Positions 36,317 to 45,039 of a stretch of DNA of 64,000 bases are shown one piece after another (positions within the stretch are counted from its first letter, which is position 1; each line of letters opens with the position of its first letter). The position numbers were made by a program, and so were the translations under genes. The stretch covers positions 248,001 to 312,000 of the forward strand of contig NZ_CP061288.1 in assembly GCF_018687355.1 (NCBI RefSeq), given 5' to 3'. The notes under the pieces were generated by a model, which did not search any database, had not been told where the DNA came from, and saw only the letters and a list, made by a program, of their open reading frames with translations. This DNA is from Polynucleobacter sp. VK25. GTDB taxonomy: Bacteria > Pseudomonadota > Gammaproteobacteria > Burkholderiales > Burkholderiaceae.

Positions 36317-37063
36317 ATGCCCATTAAAAAGCCCGCGGTAGCCAAAAAACTACCAGCCAAAAAGTCAGCATCTAAAAAAGATGATGCTGGTTTGCCATTG
36401 TCAGTAGTGATTCGCCGTCGTATCGAGGCCCAAAAAGCCCGCTTTCATGCAAATGACAATATTGCTGCTTTTATTAAGCCAGGCGAGATTGAGGGTTTAG
36501 TAGATGAAGTTGCAGAGAAGATGCAGGCTGTATTGGAAAGCCTTGTGATTGATACTCAAAACGATCACAACACTAAAAATACCAGCCGTCGTGTGGCGAA
36601 GATGTTTGTGCAAGAAGTCTTTAATGGCCGCTATGTAGAGCAGCCAGCATTGACGAAGTTCCCGAACGTCAGTCGCTTAAATGAATTAATGATTATTGGC
36701 CCAATTACGGTCCGCAGTGCTTGCTCCCACCATTTATGCCCGATCATGGGGCGCATTTGGATTGGCGTGCTGCCAAGCAAAGAGTCTGCCCTCATTGGTC
36801 TATCTAAATACTCGCGCCTGACCGAGTGGGTGATGGGTCGACCACAGATTCAGGAAGAGGCTGTAGTAGAGCTAGCCGACATGCTGGAGAAAAAGATCAA
36901 ACCAATCGGTGTTGCCGTAGTGATGGATGCGGACCACTTCTGTATGCAGTGGCGCGGCGTTAAAGACCGTGACTCCAAAATGATCAATAGCGTGATGCGC
37001 GGTGCCTTCTTAAAAGACTCTAACTTACGACGTGAGTTCTTGGCTTTGATAGACCGTAAATAA
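36317..37063 (+). CDS. folE: GTP cyclohydrolase I
   Basis: FolE converts GTP to dihydroneopterin triphosphate for folate. The C-terminal ~180 residues have the zinc and active-site motif SACSHHLCPIMGRIWIG (134-150), DTQNDHNTKNTSRRVAKMF, LIGLSKYSRLTEWVMGRPQIQE and DADHFCMQWRGVKD. The protein is 248 residues because of a Lys/Ala-rich N-terminal extension (about 1-25) and an extra loop. It is the only complete GTP cyclohydrolase seen in the window. Confidence 0.94.
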   Translation: MPIKKPAVAKKLPAKKSASKKDDAGLPLSVVIRRRIEAQKARFHANDNIAAFIKPGEIEGLVDEVAEKMQAVLESLVIDTQNDHNTKNTSRRVAKMFVQEVFNGRYVEQPALTKFPNVSRLNELMIIGPITVRSACSHHLCPIMGRIWIGVLPSKESALIGLSKYSRLTEWVMGRPQIQEEAVVELADMLEKKIKPIGVAVVMDADHFCMQWRGVKDRDSKMINSVMRGAFLKDSNLRREFLALIDRK

Positions 37064-37067
37064 GTTC

Positions 37068-37280
37068 ATGAGGCGTCTCTCCCAAATAATGACTCTTTTG
37101 CTGGCAATGGGTGTGGGCGCGTGTGTCAGCATTCCTTCTGAGAACGTAGACCCTGTCAAAAATAACCAGGCAACCTACAAGAAGGATCTAAGGGAGTGCG
37201 GGGAGGATTACCCAGAAACAGGCTCTGGTGCCCACTTGCGTCAATGGGTGGGTTGTATGAAGCTTAAGGGCTGGAAATAG
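37068..37280 (+). CDS. Small putative lipoprotein
   Basis: A 70-residue protein starting 4 bases after folE. A hydrophobic signal (about 5-18) ends in the lipobox VGAC (16-19), so it is probably a lipoprotein. The mature part contains two further cysteines (in RECGED and VGCMK), which may form a disulfide. No family was recognised. Tight spacing suggests co-transcription with folE. Confidence 0.75.
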   Translation: MRRLSQIMTLLLAMGVGACVSIPSENVDPVKNNQATYKKDLRECGEDYPETGSGAHLRQWVGCMKLKGWK

Positions 37281-37420
37281 CCTAATTTAGCCGTTTCCTG
37301 CTCAATGTATCAGCCTCTTTAGCGTTGTAAATGAACCACATTGAAGGTGATTACTTCTATTTTTCATATATAGTGCAATCAGTCTTTCAAAGACACTCAA
37401 TTATAAAAAGGGGTTTATAC

Positions 37421-38008
37421 ATGTCTAAAAAATTATTAGTTGCATCTTTGTTGTCAGTAGCTGCTACTGGCGCATTTGCACAAACTAACGCATTCGAAGG
37501 TTTCTCTGCTGGCGTTAAAGTTAGCTCAGTTGGTGCTTCTACTGCACTCTCAGCATCTGGTTTTTCTGCTAACGTAGGGCAACAATCTATCGTTCCTACT
37601 CTTGAAGTTGGCTACGCTTATGGTTTGAGCAAAGAAATTTCTTTAGGTTTGACAGCGACTTACGACTTAGCTGAAACTAAAGCTGGTACTGTAGACAACT
37701 TGAACTTCAAGAATACAGATCATTACAGTATTAACTTTAAGCCTGGATATGTTTTCAACAACAACACTATGGTTTATGCCATTTTGGGCTACAACAGCAT
37801 GACTGGTAAAGCTAGCATTAACGGTATGTCAGCTAACCAAACATTTAATGGTTTTGGCGCTGGCCTTGGTATCCAAGCTTTGGTTACCAAAAATATCTAC
37901 GTTCAAGCTGAAGCACAACAAATCACCTACTCTGGCGTAACTAAGTCAGGATTGACATACACTCCTAGCGCTACTGTTGGTACAGTTGGCGTAGGTTACA
38001 AGTTCTAA
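37421..38008 (+). CDS. Outer-membrane beta-barrel protein (OmpW/opacity-like)
   Basis: A 195-residue secreted protein. The ATG at 37421 is preferred over an upstream in-frame start at 37331 because AAAAGGGG precedes it and a signal peptide (about 1-20, ending GAFAQ) follows directly. The rest alternates short hydrophobic strands (VPTLEVGYAYGLSKEISLGLTATYDL, NFKPGYVFNNNTMVYAILGYN) and ends in Phe (VGVGYKF), as outer-membrane barrels do. An eight-stranded small-porin or adhesin role is likely; the substrate is unknown. Confidence 0.82.
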   Translation: MSKKLLVASLLSVAATGAFAQTNAFEGFSAGVKVSSVGASTALSASGFSANVGQQSIVPTLEVGYAYGLSKEISLGLTATYDLAETKAGTVDNLNFKNTDHYSINFKPGYVFNNNTMVYAILGYNSMTGKASINGMSANQTFNGFGAGLGIQALVTKNIYVQAEAQQITYSGVTKSGLTYTPSATVGTVGVGYKF

Positions 38009-38036
38009 TTTAGACTTACTAAATTAGTTGCTTATT

Positions 38037-38062
38037 AAAGCCACTCTTCGGAGTGGCTTTTT
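38037..38062 (+). terminator. Rho-independent terminator after the barrel protein
   Basis: Perfect 10-bp stem AAAGCCACTC (38037-38046) and GAGTGGCTTT (38051-38060) around a TTCG tetraloop, running into a T-rich tract (TTTTTCTTTT). It is 29 bases past the stop codon: a textbook terminator. Confidence 0.92.
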
Positions 38063-38120
38063 CTTTTCCAAAGCCAATATTCTTGGCTAGGTTTGGTGCA
38101 TAAACGCGCTGCTGGATATC

Positions 38121-38135
38121 TGAGAACAATTCTCA
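38121..38135 (+). promoter_or_regulatory. Possible Fur-like box upstream of the HiPIP gene
   Basis: TGAGAACAATTCTCA: 6-bp arms around a 3-base centre, inside the A/T-rich region 145 bases before the HiPIP start. It resembles the GAGAAT-type half of Fur boxes, and an iron-sulfur protein is a plausible target. Sequence match is partial; binding is inferred. Confidence 0.3.
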
Positions 38136-38279
38136 TCTATATTTCTATATAAATCATCAGCTTACGTGGTAGCTAGCATCATCAAATCTTCTCCACTATG
38201 ATCTCCCTTAGCTTTTAATGGTGCGCAGTATTTGTTTATGCGCTTGCGTTTTACTTACTGATTTATTTTTGGAGAATCC

Positions 38280-38588
38280 ATGAAAAATAGTCGTCGCCAA
38301 TTTATGATTTTGTCTGCTGCTGGTGCCTGTACATTGGCCTTGAACGGTAAAGTTCAAGCTCAAGCAATGGTTGCAGAAACTGATCCACAAGCTGCTGCAT
38401 TGGGTTACAAAGCTGACGCTTCTAAAGTGGATAAAGCGAAATACGCTAAATACGCTGCTGGTCAACAGTGCGATAACTGTGCCTTGTATCAAGGTAAAGC
38501 GGGTTCAGCTGCTGGTGGTTGTTCTTTGTTTGCTGGCAAGCAAGTTGCTGGTAAAGGCTGGTGCTCTGCTTACGCCAAGAAAGCTTAA
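38280..38588 (+). CDS. High-potential iron-sulfur protein
   Basis: HiPIP, a periplasmic one-electron carrier with a [4Fe-4S] cluster, 102 residues. A twin-arginine signal (SRRQFM, 4-9, with a hydrophobic core to about 20) is followed by the four cluster cysteines Cys64, Cys67, Cys81 and Cys95 in the expected Cx2C-x13-C-x13-C spacing. TTTGGAGA precedes the ATG. HiPIPs feed electrons to terminal oxidases or photosynthetic reaction centres; the partner here is not in the window. Confidence 0.93.
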   Translation: MKNSRRQFMILSAAGACTLALNGKVQAQAMVAETDPQAAALGYKADASKVDKAKYAKYAAGQQCDNCALYQGKAGSAAGGCSLFAGKQVAGKGWCSAYAKKA

Positions 38589-38630
38589 GTTAGCAATCTA
38601 GTTTTAGTCGATTTGTTTCGGCAATAAATC

Positions 38631-38656
38631 AGGGCTACTTCGGTGGCCCTTTTTTA
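38631..38656 (+). terminator. Rho-independent terminator after HiPIP gene
   Basis: Stem AGGGCTAC (38631-38638) with GTGGCCCT (38643-38650), one G-T pair, around a TTCG tetraloop, followed by TTTTTT. It lies 42 bases past the HiPIP stop and has the same TTCG loop as the terminator at 38037. Confidence 0.9.
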
Positions 38657-38768
38657 TTGCTTCAAAGGTAGCTACCTTAAAAATCAAAACACACTTATTA
38701 GTCCAGCCTTATGATGAGGTAATGAAATTACATTACCAATTCAAGCTTGAGAGCATTTATAAAAACAC

Positions 38769-39308
38769 ATGAAGCAATCTTTTGTAATTCTCGTAAAAAA
38801 GTATTCTTTTTACTTTGGTGGTGATCAGCCTGCGGTAGCTTGGGCAGAGCGTCTGCGCTCTGTATTTGGGGCTTTTATTGGGCTTGCGTTAGTGCTGACT
38901 GTCGCAAAGTATCTGGGTGAGCTCAGCGGCTTAGATGAATGGCTTATGGCTTCCTTGGGGGCAAGTGCTTTATTGGTCTTTGCTCTGCCGCAAAGCCCCA
39001 TGGCTCAGCCATGGGCTGTCGTAGCTGGTAACACCCTATCGGCGCTGGTTGGAATTACCGTATTGCATCTAGTCAGCGAGCCTCTTTTGGCCATGCCTTT
39101 AGCGGCCAGCCTAGCAATCATGGGAATGTTTATCTTGCGCTGTTTGCATCCACCAGCAGCTGCAGTTGCGTTAATTGTGGTGCTGGGTCATGTAACGCAT
39201 TACCGCTATGCTTTCTTTCCGGTAATGGTCGATTCAATCTTGCTTGTCTTGGCGGGTGGCATTTACAGCAATTTGACTGGTAAAGCCTATCCCAATAGAC
39301 CTAAATAA
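38769..39308 (+). CDS. HPP family membrane protein
   Basis: A 179-residue integral membrane protein of the HPP family, containing the name-giving motif LHPPAAAVALI with four to five hydrophobic helices. SLGASALLVFALPQSPMAQPWAVVAGNTLSALVG is the family's typical central stretch. Some HPP-family proteins are linked to nitrite transport; the role here is unknown. Unlike some relatives it has no C-terminal CBS pair. It stands alone. Confidence 0.88.
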   Translation: MKQSFVILVKKYSFYFGGDQPAVAWAERLRSVFGAFIGLALVLTVAKYLGELSGLDEWLMASLGASALLVFALPQSPMAQPWAVVAGNTLSALVGITVLHLVSEPLLAMPLAASLAIMGMFILRCLHPPAAAVALIVVLGHVTHYRYAFFPVMVDSILLVLAGGIYSNLTGKAYPNRPK

Positions 39309-39395
39309 AGCGGCTTAGGAAAAAGCCAAGTTATTTAGGCCTGTATCGCGATCTATATCAGAGTCTGTAGTTCCCCTACTCTGAAGTCAGTCAGA

Positions 39396-39536
39396 TTATT
39401 TAACCTTGGTAGCAGCTATCGAGGCGATGCAATCTTTAATGCCGTAGTTGTGATACTTGCCTGCATTTTCTTTTTTGAGTGATTGGGCGCACTCTACTAC
39501 TGAATTACGAACATTAATTTTTGGTGTGTTGCTCAT
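39396..39536 (-). CDS. Small conserved-looking protein of 46 residues
   Basis: A short minus-strand ORF in the HPP-DUF5672 gap. The ATG at 39536 follows AGGAGACAAC, a strong ribosome site at correct spacing. The peptide starts MSNTPKINVRNSVVECAQSL and contains GKYHNYGIKDCIASIAATKVK. It has two cysteines (16 and 36), no membrane segment and a balanced composition. No family was recognised. It is 14 residues below a common 60-residue cutoff, so easily missed. Confidence 0.65.
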   Translation of the reverse strand: MSNTPKINVRNSVVECAQSLKKENAGKYHNYGIKDCIASIAATKVK

Positions 39537-39559
39537 GTTGTCTCCTAAATGTTGTTGAA

Positions 39560-40339
39560 TTAATTATTGAGTTGATTATTAAGTTGTGGATAAGTGTCAC
39601 GAAGCTTTTGATAGCTTTCTTGTAATAGTGCATTATAAAAATCTTTGTGCCAAACTTCAAAGCCATGCATGCCCATGGGTAATACCCCTGTTTGCTCCAT
39701 CCAATGGCTAGGCTCCATCTCTAGCGAGAATCGTGCTGCCACCAAGGGTGGGCAAGCATGAAAGTCGGGGTCTAGAGAGCCCCAATAGCCAAAAAAAGCA
39801 TCTTCCATAAAGAAGGTTTTGCTAATGTGGCTGGCTTTGCGTTTGAGTAAATTGAGGGTGCTATCAATTTTGCGTAAGGAGAGTCCGCCATTGCCTACAT
39901 GAAACCGTTTACCATTGATCTGAATGGGCCAGCGGTTAAATAAGAAGCGATATTGTGGAAAGCCTTTGATCCAAGGGGCGCCATAGTAGTCGTAACCCTC
40001 GTTACAAAACTCGAGCACTTGATTGCTGAGTAAAAAAGCATCCAATTGGTATATCAGGAGATAGTCGTAATGAATCAATGGGGTGTAGAAAGCCGGACTA
40101 ATGACGAGATTGTTATAGCTTTGTACGCTGACAAAATGCTCTGGGGCATAACGCTGCACTTGCAGCTCTGGCCACAAATCCAAATAGGCAGCGAGGTCTA
40201 AACCCTCTGGGCAAACTAAGGTGACATTTTGAACCCCCAAAATGCGCAATTGCAGCAGCGAAAAAGCCTCTGTTTGGGAGGGCTTGGCTTTATAAACCGG
40301 CACGGTCGTGACGTAGCACAGGGAGGAAGGGGTGGGCAT
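39560..40339 (-). CDS. DUF5672 family protein (probable glycosyltransferase)
   Basis: A 259-residue protein of the DUF5672 family, which is thought to be glycosyltransferase-like. It has VTTVPVYKAKPSQTEAFSLLQLRIL at the N-terminus, YDYLLIYQLDAFLL (a DxD-like acidic site), GAPWIKGFP, GNGGLSLRKIDS and EDAFFGYWG, the usual family order. It stands just before manC on the opposite strand and marks the left edge of the polysaccharide region; its acceptor is unknown. Confidence 0.8.
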   Translation of the reverse strand: MPTPSSLCYVTTVPVYKAKPSQTEAFSLLQLRILGVQNVTLVCPEGLDLAAYLDLWPELQVQRYAPEHFVSVQSYNNLVISPAFYTPLIHYDYLLIYQLDAFLLSNQVLEFCNEGYDYYGAPWIKGFPQYRFLFNRWPIQINGKRFHVGNGGLSLRKIDSTLNLLKRKASHISKTFFMEDAFFGYWGSLDPDFHACPPLVAARFSLEMEPSHWMEQTGVLPMGMHGFEVWHKDFYNALLQESYQKLRDTYPQLNNQLNN

Positions 40340-40455
40340 GGCTAAATGGGGTTCTTGGGCAGGTGTTCTGTAGAGCTAATTTGGCTGTGAAATTGGGGTA
40401 GCCCTATATGCTTTGGGCCTTACAATGGCAGTTATTTCGTCAAAATACATAATCT

Positions 40456-41991
40456 GTGACTGATATTACGCTAGCCTCTAAATCATCTCAAATAATCCCT
40501 GTGATTTTGTGCGGTGGCTCGGGCACCCGTCTTTGGCCATTATCCAGAAGTGGCTTCCCAAAGCAGTTTTTAGTCCTCTCTGGCGACGGCTCTAATCAAA
40601 GCCTCTTTCAGCAGGCAATTGGCCGTATTCATGCGGTGGCTGGTAAAGAGGTTGCTTTAGGCAAAACAGTCATTGTTACCAATGAGGAGCATCGTTTTCT
40701 GGCACTCGATCAGTTGCGCGAGCTCAAAGGCGAACACCAGAATCTAGAAGCAACCTTATTGCTTGAGCCGATCGGAAGAAATACAGCTCCTGCATTAACT
40801 TTGGCAGCTTTGTATGCGCAAGACCAGACCGTTGGCATAAACGGTGATCCTATCTTGGTGGTAACGCCAGCAGATCAAACGGTGACTAATCCGGCTGCAT
40901 TTACAAAAGCATTGGCTAAAAGTATTGATATTGCTCAAACAGGTGCAATTGCTATTTTAGGAATTACGCCAACTGCACCAGAAACTGGTTACGGCTATAT
41001 CAAGACAAAGCATGAAGCAAATCAAGAAACTAAGCATCAGCAAGATGATGCTTTTGTTGTGGAGCGCTTTGTAGAGAAGCCGAATGAAGCAACTGCTAAA
41101 CAGTATTTGCAAGAGGGTGGTTACTACTGGAACGGCGGCATGTTCGTGCTTAAAGCCAGCATTTGGTTGGCTGCCTTAAAAGAGTTTCGTCCTGATATTT
41201 TTGGGGCTACAGAAACTGCCTGGGTAGGCAAGGCTGAAGATCATTCAGGCGATGCGACTTTCATCCGCCCCGATAAAGAGATATTCAAGACTATTCCGAG
41301 TGAGTCGATTGATTACGCAGTTATCGAGAAATGCCCAGGCAACGCTAAGTTCCCCATCAAGATGGTTGAGCTTGATGCCGGCTGGAATGACCTTGGTGCC
41401 TGGGATGCAGTATGGCAAGTAGGCAAACAAGATCAACAGGGTAATGTCACGAGTGGCGATACTTTATTGACAAACTCCAAGAACTCATTGATTCATGCAA
41501 GTAGCAGATTAGTGAGCGCAGTAGGGGTAGAGAATCTTATCATCGTAGAAACTGCTGATGCGGTGTTGGTGGCCGATAGAAAAAATAGCCAAGACGTTAA
41601 AAATATTGTTGGTCAACTTGAAGCGCAAAAGCGTGAAGAGAAGAATCTGCATCGCAAAGTATCTCGTCCATGGGGTTGGTATGACAGCGTCGATGAAGGC
41701 GAACGTTTTAAAGTTAAGCGTATTCAGGTAAAGCCGGGCGCCAGTCTTTCCTTGCAAATGCATCATCACCGCGCAGAACATTGGATTGTTGTTAAAGGTA
41801 CTGCCGAGATTACAAATGGCGATAAAGTCATTCATCTTGCTGAAAATCAGAGTACTTATATTCCGCAGGGCCAGACCCATCGCCTCGCAAATCCAGGCAA
41901 AACACCCTTAGAAATTATCGAAGTGCAATCAGGTAGCTATCTTGGCGAAGACGACATTGTGCGTTTTGAAGATTCCTACGGCAGAAATTAA
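40456..41991 (+). CDS. manC: Mannose-1-phosphate guanylyltransferase / mannose-6-phosphate isomerase
   Basis: Type II bifunctional enzyme, 511 residues, making GDP-mannose. The N-terminal nucleotidyltransferase has VILCGGSGTRLWPLSR (16-31), FPKQFL (34-39) and YWNGGMFV; the C-terminal cupin isomerase (about 395-505) has RPWGWYDSVDEGERFKVKRI, SLQMHHHRAEHWIVVKG. It starts at GTG 40456. It leads manC-gmd-fcl, which together yield GDP-L-fucose; no phosphomannomutase gene was seen. Confidence 0.96.
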   Translation: MTDITLASKSSQIIPVILCGGSGTRLWPLSRSGFPKQFLVLSGDGSNQSLFQQAIGRIHAVAGKEVALGKTVIVTNEEHRFLALDQLRELKGEHQNLEATLLLEPIGRNTAPALTLAALYAQDQTVGINGDPILVVTPADQTVTNPAAFTKALAKSIDIAQTGAIAILGITPTAPETGYGYIKTKHEANQETKHQQDDAFVVERFVEKPNEATAKQYLQEGGYYWNGGMFVLKASIWLAALKEFRPDIFGATETAWVGKAEDHSGDATFIRPDKEIFKTIPSESIDYAVIEKCPGNAKFPIKMVELDAGWNDLGAWDAVWQVGKQDQQGNVTSGDTLLTNSKNSLIHASSRLVSAVGVENLIIVETADAVLVADRKNSQDVKNIVGQLEAQKREEKNLHRKVSRPWGWYDSVDEGERFKVKRIQVKPGASLSLQMHHHRAEHWIVVKGTAEITNGDKVIHLAENQSTYIPQGQTHRLANPGKTPLEIIEVQSGSYLGEDDIVRFEDSYGRN

Positions 41992-42025
41992 AAAATCAGT
42001 TTAAATATCACAACGAGTTTATGAA

Positions 42026-43165
42026 ATGACCCAAAAAATGACCAAGCAAAAAGTTGCGCTAATCACCGGCATTACCGGCCAAGATGGCTCCTACCTGGCC
42101 GAATTCCTTTTGGAAAAGGGCTACATTGTTCATGGCATTAAGCGTCGTGCCTCGTCCTTTAATACTGAGCGTATTGATCATATCTATCAAGATCCGCACA
42201 TCAATCATCCTGATTTAATTCTTCACTATGGTGATTTGACCGATACCAGCAACTTAGTGCGTATTATTCAAGAGTGCCAGCCTGATGAGATTTATAACTT
42301 GGGCGCGCAGTCACACGTGGCAGTTTCTTTTGAGTCTCCAGAGTACACGGCTGATGTTGATGCGATGGGTCCACTACGTATGTTGGAAGCGATTCGTATT
42401 TTGGGTTTGGAAAAGAAGACCCGTTTTTACCAAGCCTCCACTTCAGAGCTCTATGGCTTAGTGCAGGAAATTCCACAAAAAGAAACTACACCTTTCTACC
42501 CAAGAAGCCCGTATGCAGTAGCAAAGATGTACGCCTACTGGATTACTGTGAACTACCGTGAGGCTTATGGAATCTATGCTTGTAACGGTATTTTGTTTAA
42601 CCATGAATCTAAGCGTCGTGGCGAAACCTTTGTCACTCGTAAAGTGACCCGTGGTCTTGCCAATATTGCACAAGGCCTTGAGAAGTGCCTATACATGGGT
42701 AATATCGATGCCTTGCGTGACTGGGGTCATGCTAAAGACTACGTCCGCATGCAATGGCTCATGCTTCAACAAGATAAGCCAGAAGACTTTGTGATTGCGA
42801 CGGGTGTGCAGTTCACTGTCCGTGAATTTATTATCCGTAGTGCTAAGCAACTAGGCATAACCTTGAAATTTGAAGGTAGTGCCGAAAATGAAAAAGCGAT
42901 TGTTGCTAGCATCGAGGGCGACAAAGCTCCAGCACTCAAGGTAGGTGATGTAGTTGTACAGATCGATCCACGCTACTACCGTCCAACCGAAGTAGAAACC
43001 TTATTGGGTGATCCTACAAAAGCCAAAGAGAAATTAGGTTGGGTTCCAGAAATCACTCTTGATCAAATGATCGTAGAGATGGTGGCGAATGACTTAGACC
43101 AAGCCAAGCAGCATGCACTCTTGAGTAAGCATGGATTTTCAGTGTCGGTTGGTAAAGAGAATTAA
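42026..43165 (+). CDS. gmd: GDP-mannose 4,6-dehydratase
   Basis: Gmd, 379 residues, forms GDP-4-keto-6-deoxymannose. Cofactor motif [17 protein letters not shown] (12-28), catalytic Thr139 in ASTSELYG, Tyr163 and Lys167 in SPYAVAK, and [18 protein letters not shown] sequence near 40-52. Full length with the C-terminal NADP-binding and substrate loops, unlike the shorter homologue at 22.5 kb. It is 34 bases after manC. Confidence 0.97.
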   Translation: MTQKMTKQKVALITGITGQDGSYLAEFLLEKGYIVHGIKRRASSFNTERIDHIYQDPHINHPDLILHYGDLTDTSNLVRIIQECQPDEIYNLGAQSHVAVSFESPEYTADVDAMGPLRMLEAIRILGLEKKTRFYQASTSELYGLVQEIPQKETTPFYPRSPYAVAKMYAYWITVNYREAYGIYACNGILFNHESKRRGETFVTRKVTRGLANIAQGLEKCLYMGNIDALRDWGHAKDYVRMQWLMLQQDKPEDFVIATGVQFTVREFIIRSAKQLGITLKFEGSAENEKAIVASIEGDKAPALKVGDVVVQIDPRYYRPTEVETLLGDPTKAKEKLGWVPEITLDQMIVEMVANDLDQAKQHALLSKHGFSVSVGKEN

Positions 43166-43213
43166 AAAAGAACAAAAATAAAAAATACAAGATATAAAGA
43201 AAAAATCAAAAAC

Positions 43214-44188
43214 GTGAGTAACGATCTAAGTCAAAAGATTTATGTTGCAGGACATCGCGGCATGGTGGGTTCAGCCATTGTGCGCAATCTTAAGGCACAG
43301 GGCTACACCAATATTGTTACCCGTACTCACGCTGAGATGGATTTGACAGATCAGGCGGCAGTAAAAACCTTTTTTGAGCAAGAGAAGCCCGATCAAGTCT
43401 ATTTGGCTGCTGCAAAGGTGGGGGGTATTCATGCGAATAACACTTATCCAGCCGAGTTTATTTACGATAACTTGATGGTTCAAAACAACGTCATTCATCA
43501 AGCTTTTTTGAATGGCGTCAAAAAACTATTGTTCTTGGGATCTAGCTGTATTTATCCAAAGCTAGCACCTCAGCCGATGAGTGAAGATGCACTCCTTACT
43601 GGCAAGCTCGAGCCAACCAATGAGCCTTATGCTGTTGCCAAGATTGCCGGCATCAAGATGTGCGAAAGCTATAACCGTCAATATAGCCAATCGCATGGTG
43701 TTGACTATCGCTCAGTGATGCCTACGAATTTGTATGGCCCTGGCGATAACTACCATCCTGAAAATAGCCATGTCATTCCAGCCTTGATTAGACGCTTCCA
43801 TGAGGCCAAGGTTGCTAATGCGCCAGAAGTGGTTATTTGGGGTACTGGCACTCCAAGGCGTGAGTTTTTATTTGTGGACGATATGGCTGCTGCTTCAGTG
43901 TTTGTGATGCAGCTTGATAAAGCAACTTACGATACTCAAACTCAGGCAATGCAAGGCCACATTAATGTGGGCTATGGCAGTGACATCACCATTAATGAAT
44001 TAGCGCATGCGGTTGCCAAAGCGACAGGCTATGTAGGCAATATTGTTTTTGACTCTACGAAGCCAGATGGCGCCCCTAGAAAGTGGATGAGCTCTGAGCG
44101 TTTGAATAAACTAGGTTGGACGCCAAAGGTCAATCTAGAAGAGGGCTTGCGCGAGGCTTATTCTGAATTTGTTACACATCAGGCTTGA
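43214..44188 (+). CDS. fcl: GDP-L-fucose synthase
   Basis: Fcl/WcaG, 324 residues, epimerises and reduces GDP-4-keto-6-deoxymannose to GDP-L-fucose. Start GTG at 43214. Motifs [11 protein letters not shown] (13-23), [14 protein letters not shown] (109-122) and Tyr139-Lys143 (EPYAVAK) are the catalytic set; [22 protein letters not shown] is diagnostic. Last gene of the manC-gmd-fcl run. Confidence 0.97.
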   Translation: MSNDLSQKIYVAGHRGMVGSAIVRNLKAQGYTNIVTRTHAEMDLTDQAAVKTFFEQEKPDQVYLAAAKVGGIHANNTYPAEFIYDNLMVQNNVIHQAFLNGVKKLLFLGSSCIYPKLAPQPMSEDALLTGKLEPTNEPYAVAKIAGIKMCESYNRQYSQSHGVDYRSVMPTNLYGPGDNYHPENSHVIPALIRRFHEAKVANAPEVVIWGTGTPRREFLFVDDMAAASVFVMQLDKATYDTQTQAMQGHINVGYGSDITINELAHAVAKATGYVGNIVFDSTKPDGAPRKWMSSERLNKLGWTPKVNLEEGLREAYSEFVTHQA

Positions 44189-44248
44189 GCTTGATCCGTT
44201 GAATGGGCATTTGATTAGCTGCCATCATTATTCTTGATAAGTAGGTAA

Positions 44249-44995
44249 ATGGAAAAACCGATTCGTACCATCATGAAGCAGTTAACTCCACCTTTGTTGT
44301 GGGGTATTGGTACTTATTTCAAGAAGTTTAGGAAAAGAAATCAGAAAAACTTCTTCAGTATTCATGGCTTAGATCAAAAAATTGAGCAGTACTTGCCTCA
44401 TGACAATGGCTTCTATGTTGAGCTTGGTGCTAATGATGGTGTTAGCCAATCCAACACTTTGTACTTTGAGCGATATAAAAATTGGAAGGGTGTGCTAGTG
44501 GAGCCCACCCCACACAACTACCTCAAATGCTTATCTAATCGTTCAAAAGACAATTACATCGCTTGCAATGCTTGCGTATCCTTTGACTACAAAGACCGCT
44601 TCGTTGAGATCCTTTTTTCAAACCTCATGACAAGTTCTATAGGTCTTGAATCCGATATTCAAGATCCTGTATCGCATGCTAATGCTGGAACACAGTTCTT
44701 AGAGGGGGATGAGCGGGTCTTTAGCTTTGGAGCAGTTGCAAAAACACTCAATGAGATTCTGCTTGAGGCGAATGCCCCTCAGAAGATTGATTTTTTATCC
44801 CTGGATGTTGAGGGTGTTGAGATTGAGGTGCTCAAAGGGGTGGATCACACACGCTTTCGCTTTCAGTACCTTTGCATTGAATGCCAGGATCTGGAGAAAC
44901 TAAAGAGCTATCTACATCAAAACGATTATGAATTGGTTGAGCAGCTTAGTTACCATGATTATCTCTTTAGAGATCAAAGAGTATTAACGATATAA
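44249..44995 (+). CDS. FkbM family SAM-dependent methyltransferase
   Basis: A 248-residue methyltransferase of the FkbM family. The SAM-binding start FYVELGANDG (55-64) is followed by GVLVEPTPHNYL and the C-terminal FLSLDVEGVEIEVLKGVD, the FkbM signature. In a polysaccharide cluster it probably O-methylates a sugar of the polymer; the acceptor is unknown. It follows fcl by 60 bases and converges with the exostosin-like gene. Confidence 0.88.
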   Translation: MEKPIRTIMKQLTPPLLWGIGTYFKKFRKRNQKNFFSIHGLDQKIEQYLPHDNGFYVELGANDGVSQSNTLYFERYKNWKGVLVEPTPHNYLKCLSNRSKDNYIACNACVSFDYKDRFVEILFSNLMTSSIGLESDIQDPVSHANAGTQFLEGDERVFSFGAVAKTLNEILLEANAPQKIDFLSLDVEGVEIEVLKGVDHTRFRFQYLCIECQDLEKLKSYLHQNDYELVEQLSYHDYLFRDQRVLTI

Positions 44996-45039
44996 GAGCG
45001 GCTTAATTTACGTTGTCTGCTTAGGTAAACTTAATAAGC

